Shown here: positions 62,145 through 64,000 of the stretch, one piece after another | Position numbering within the stretch: position 1 is the stretch's first letter | Layout of the letters: every line of letters begins with the position of its first letter | Assembly: GCF_001661595.2 (NCBI RefSeq) | Contig: NZ_LYPF02000021.1 | Location: 1 to 64,000 of the forward strand | Reading direction: 5' to 3' | Origin: Crocinitomix algicola | Lineage (GTDB): Bacteria > Bacteroidota > Bacteroidia > Flavobacteriales_D > Crocinitomicaceae | DNA length: 64,000 nt | The notes under the pieces: generated by a model | Database searches by the model: none | What the model saw: the letters and a program-made list of their open reading frames with translations, nothing else | Told to the model about the DNA's origin: nothing | Made by a program: the position numbers and the translations under genes

Positions 62145-64000
62145 TTATAGTTTAGAAATATCAATCAATCGCATAGCGCCATACCATTTGATAATTTTCT
62201 CTCCAACACCTGGTACTTCAATATGCACGATATACATTCCACTTGCAATCGGCACTCCCAAATGATTCTTTAAATTCCAATCCTGAAAAGTTAAATCATT
62301 TGCTTTGCTCAACTGCCTCACTACACCTCCATTCATATTAAATATAGTAATATTACACACTTCTGGAAGGTTTGTTATTTTGACACGATTATCTATCGAA
62401 TTGGTTTCATATTCGGAATAAGCGTAATACGGATTTGGAACAATTCTAATCTGATCTAAAGCTGAGGTAGCTGTGGATAGATCATTATATACAGATTGAA
62501 CTCCATCGGTTGTGAAACGATAAGCAGGTAGGCCATTATTAATTCCTGTAAATTCTTTAGTTTGATAAGGATGACTAACGCGCATCGACATACGAACATC
62601 TGTACTTAAAAACTCTTCACCTGGGACAAGTATCGGTTCAAAAACCCAAATACAGTTCTTCCAAGCATTGATATAATTCCCTGTTGTTTCGTTAGCCAAT
62701 TGATCGTACAACCAAGCCCCTTCATCATAAACTGGCATACCACTATCGTCTACATCTTCACCAAAAATGTAAACAAAGTGTCCTCCACCAATTATCGGAT
62801 CACCAGACAAAGCACTCCCTATTTCATCAGTTGGATTCCAAAGCATATCTGAACCATTAGACCCATGATACCATGAATTCTCACCGAAAGCCAAATTTAA
62901 TCTTTTACCACTTTCCACGTCAATCGCATAACCAGGAAACCAACTCATTCCAGTAGTTTCAAGCTCATTGCCATTAATATCTTTAGATTTTGAAGACCTC
63001 AATTTCATAATTGAAGAACCGCCTATCGCTTGATTTTTATTGTGCCCAGTTTCAATAACAGGACATTTTGACCATTTTGACTGATCAGACGTTATTACTA
63101 AATCTACGCCATGTATATCCGCAAAACTCACTTTAGATTGACTTATTCCTGGACTGTACCAAGAAGTTGGGTTACCATCGGCATTATAGACTACATCAGG
63201 ATAACCAATTGGCATGCCTACATATTCATTCCCTAAAAGATTAAATGGGCCAACAATCCCATTTAACAAATTTTCAAAGTTTTGCTCTACATCTTTATTC
63301 TTATCCCTATAGAAACATGGATTATTAGAAACCACACCAATACACTCATCGGCATCCGGAATGTTGATTCCTGATCGAATCCAATTCGTTGCGTTATAGA
63401 GATCAGAATCAGGACTACCAGTTAACCATCGTTTTGATGAATCTGCAAAAACGATTTGTCCGTCAATTGGATCAGTTTCATAAGCATAATAACCCGCCGT
63501 CCTATTCCTATATTTAGTTTGAATTATTTCAACTGAAATTCCCCACTCTGGTATTAATTGATCACCCGCAAAATCAATGGTTTGTTTTGCAAAAACTGTA
63601 TCATTCATTCCCTTATTCACAATATACCAGGATGCTGTATCCAAATCATCCGGATCATCGGCTGTAAAATACAATTCAAAGTCGGCATTTGGCAAATTCA
63701 ATGGGTCAATAACTTTTATTATAATCGGTCCTGCACCAGGTGCATATGTCAATTCATCTAAGGATTTATTCGTTAATATCTTTTCTTCTGACTTTGGGTC
63801 AAGCACCGTCCAATTCCCTCCATTACCCCAACCGTCAATTCGCGTAATGGGCAATTGATAGCCATATGGGACAGCTTGAATAGTTCCCCCACTTTCTGGG
63901 TTGGGCGAATGGGGAATTCCGAGATAAGACACTATTTCCCCAATTGCGGCTTTCCTGCTAGATAAGTAGGGTAATTTTTGTCCATCTATTAATGTTGGAT
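62145..64000 (-). CDS. Secreted protein, 5' end beyond the window
   Basis: A partial gene on the - strand. The frame stays open from 62145 to the right edge; a GTG at 63932 exists, but the codons above it (ending IDGQKLPYLSSRKAAIGEIV) read on without a stop, so the true start is outside. The 595-residue visible part holds a large beta-rich domain with polar Asp/Gly/Tyr loops. It ends with a T9SS-type sequence: RIVPNPYYAYSEYE, FNMNGGVVRQL, IPIASGMYIVHIEVPG, and GEKIIKWYGAMR, which differs from the standard Por tail. Such C-termini occur on Bacteroidota surface proteins. Function unknown. Confidence 0.75.
   Translation of the reverse strand, partial: PTLIDGQKLPYLSSRKAAIGEIVSYLGIPHSPNPESGGTIQAVPYGYQLPITRIDGWGNGGNWTVLDPKSEEKILTNKSLDELTYAPGAGPIIIKVIDPLNLPNADFELYFTADDPDDLDTASWYIVNKGMNDTVFAKQTIDFAGDQLIPEWGISVEIIQTKYRNRTAGYYAYETDPIDGQIVFADSSKRWLTGSPDSDLYNATNWIRSGINIPDADECIGVVSNNPCFYRDKNKDVEQNFENLLNGIVGPFNLLGNEYVGMPIGYPDVVYNADGNPTSWYSPGISQSKVSFADIHGVDLVITSDQSKWSKCPVIETGHNKNQAIGGSSIMKLRSSKSKDINGNELETTGMSWFPGYAIDVESGKRLNLAFGENSWYHGSNGSDMLWNPTDEIGSALSGDPIIGGGHFVYIFGEDVDDSGMPVYDEGAWLYDQLANETTGNYINAWKNCIWVFEPILVPGEEFLSTDVRMSMRVSHPYQTKEFTGINNGLPAYRFTTDGVQSVYNDLSTATSALDQIRIVPNPYYAYSEYETNSIDNRVKITNLPEVCNITIFNMNGGVVRQLSKANDLTFQDWNLKNHLGVPIASGMYIVHIEVPGVGEKIIKWYGAMRLIDISKL

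Overview
This window looks like chromosomal DNA of a member of the Bacteroidota, most likely order Flavobacteriales and perhaps near the Crocinitomicaceae. The family placement is inference. Signs seen directly are an AT-rich sequence, several exported proteins with type IX secretion (T9SS) C-terminal signals (both the CHU_C-like type B and the Por-like type A), a fused MurF-alanine racemase, a DUF2480 protein, a TonB-type receptor with a carboxypeptidase-like N-terminal domain, and promoter -7 boxes of the form TAnnTTTG. I found no rRNA, tRNA, insertion sequence, prophage or CRISPR array.

Layout: 1-209 has no gene but carries two perfect palindromes. 0.2-4.6 kb: DUF2480, an NAD-dependent epimerase, a cyclophilin-FKBP fusion, a small unknown gene and heme A synthase. 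4.8-10.7 kb: a candidate structured RNA, two tandem outer-membrane barrels, a PKD/type-B T9SS protein, DNA polymerase IV and a third barrel. 10.7-16.8 kb: one very large alpha-2-macroglobulin. 17-23.4 kb: a T9SS type-A protein, then a HerA-like ATPase, an aminotransferase and an omega-amidase-like hydrolase in one operon. 23.5-25.5 kb: sufS-sufE-sufT. 25.5-30.5 kb: a compact polyamine operon (arginine decarboxylase, agmatinase, DUF155/RMND1-like protein, deoxyhypusine-synthase-like protein, CorA).

30.6-34.3 kb: a Nudix gene with two small conserved genes, a two-component system and an RDD membrane protein. 34.3-38 kb: small genes, 6-carboxytetrahydropterin synthase and an exported alkaline-phosphatase-superfamily enzyme with an unusual cysteine cluster. 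38-43 kb: MurF-Alr, thymidine kinase and an M28 peptidase. 43-49 kb: a glycine-rich T9SS protein, a TonB-type receptor and a sterol-desaturase-family enzyme. 49-52 kb: glycine C-acetyltransferase, a lipoprotein and a CrtZ-like hydroxylase. 52-56 kb: acyl-CoA carboxylase beta subunit, a transglutaminase-like protein, a sigma factor, an anti-sigma/TonB chimera and a barrel protein, all on one strand. 56-64 kb: a VWA protein, a GT22-like membrane glycosyltransferase, an exported protein, an ALDH7 (antiquitin) dehydrogenase and a secreted protein that runs off the right edge.

Most of this is ordinary core genome. The best candidates for something less described are (1) the five-gene polyamine operon, with a DHS homologue that keeps the catalytic lysine next to a DUF155 protein of unknown role, (2) the sigma factor followed by a protein that joins an anti-sigma-like cytosolic segment to a TonB C-terminal domain across one membrane helix, and (3) a clean split in how convergent genes end: six of twelve convergent pairs abut within 6 bp with no room for a terminator, while four others have strong hairpin terminators. 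No striking new defence or biosynthetic system is evident.
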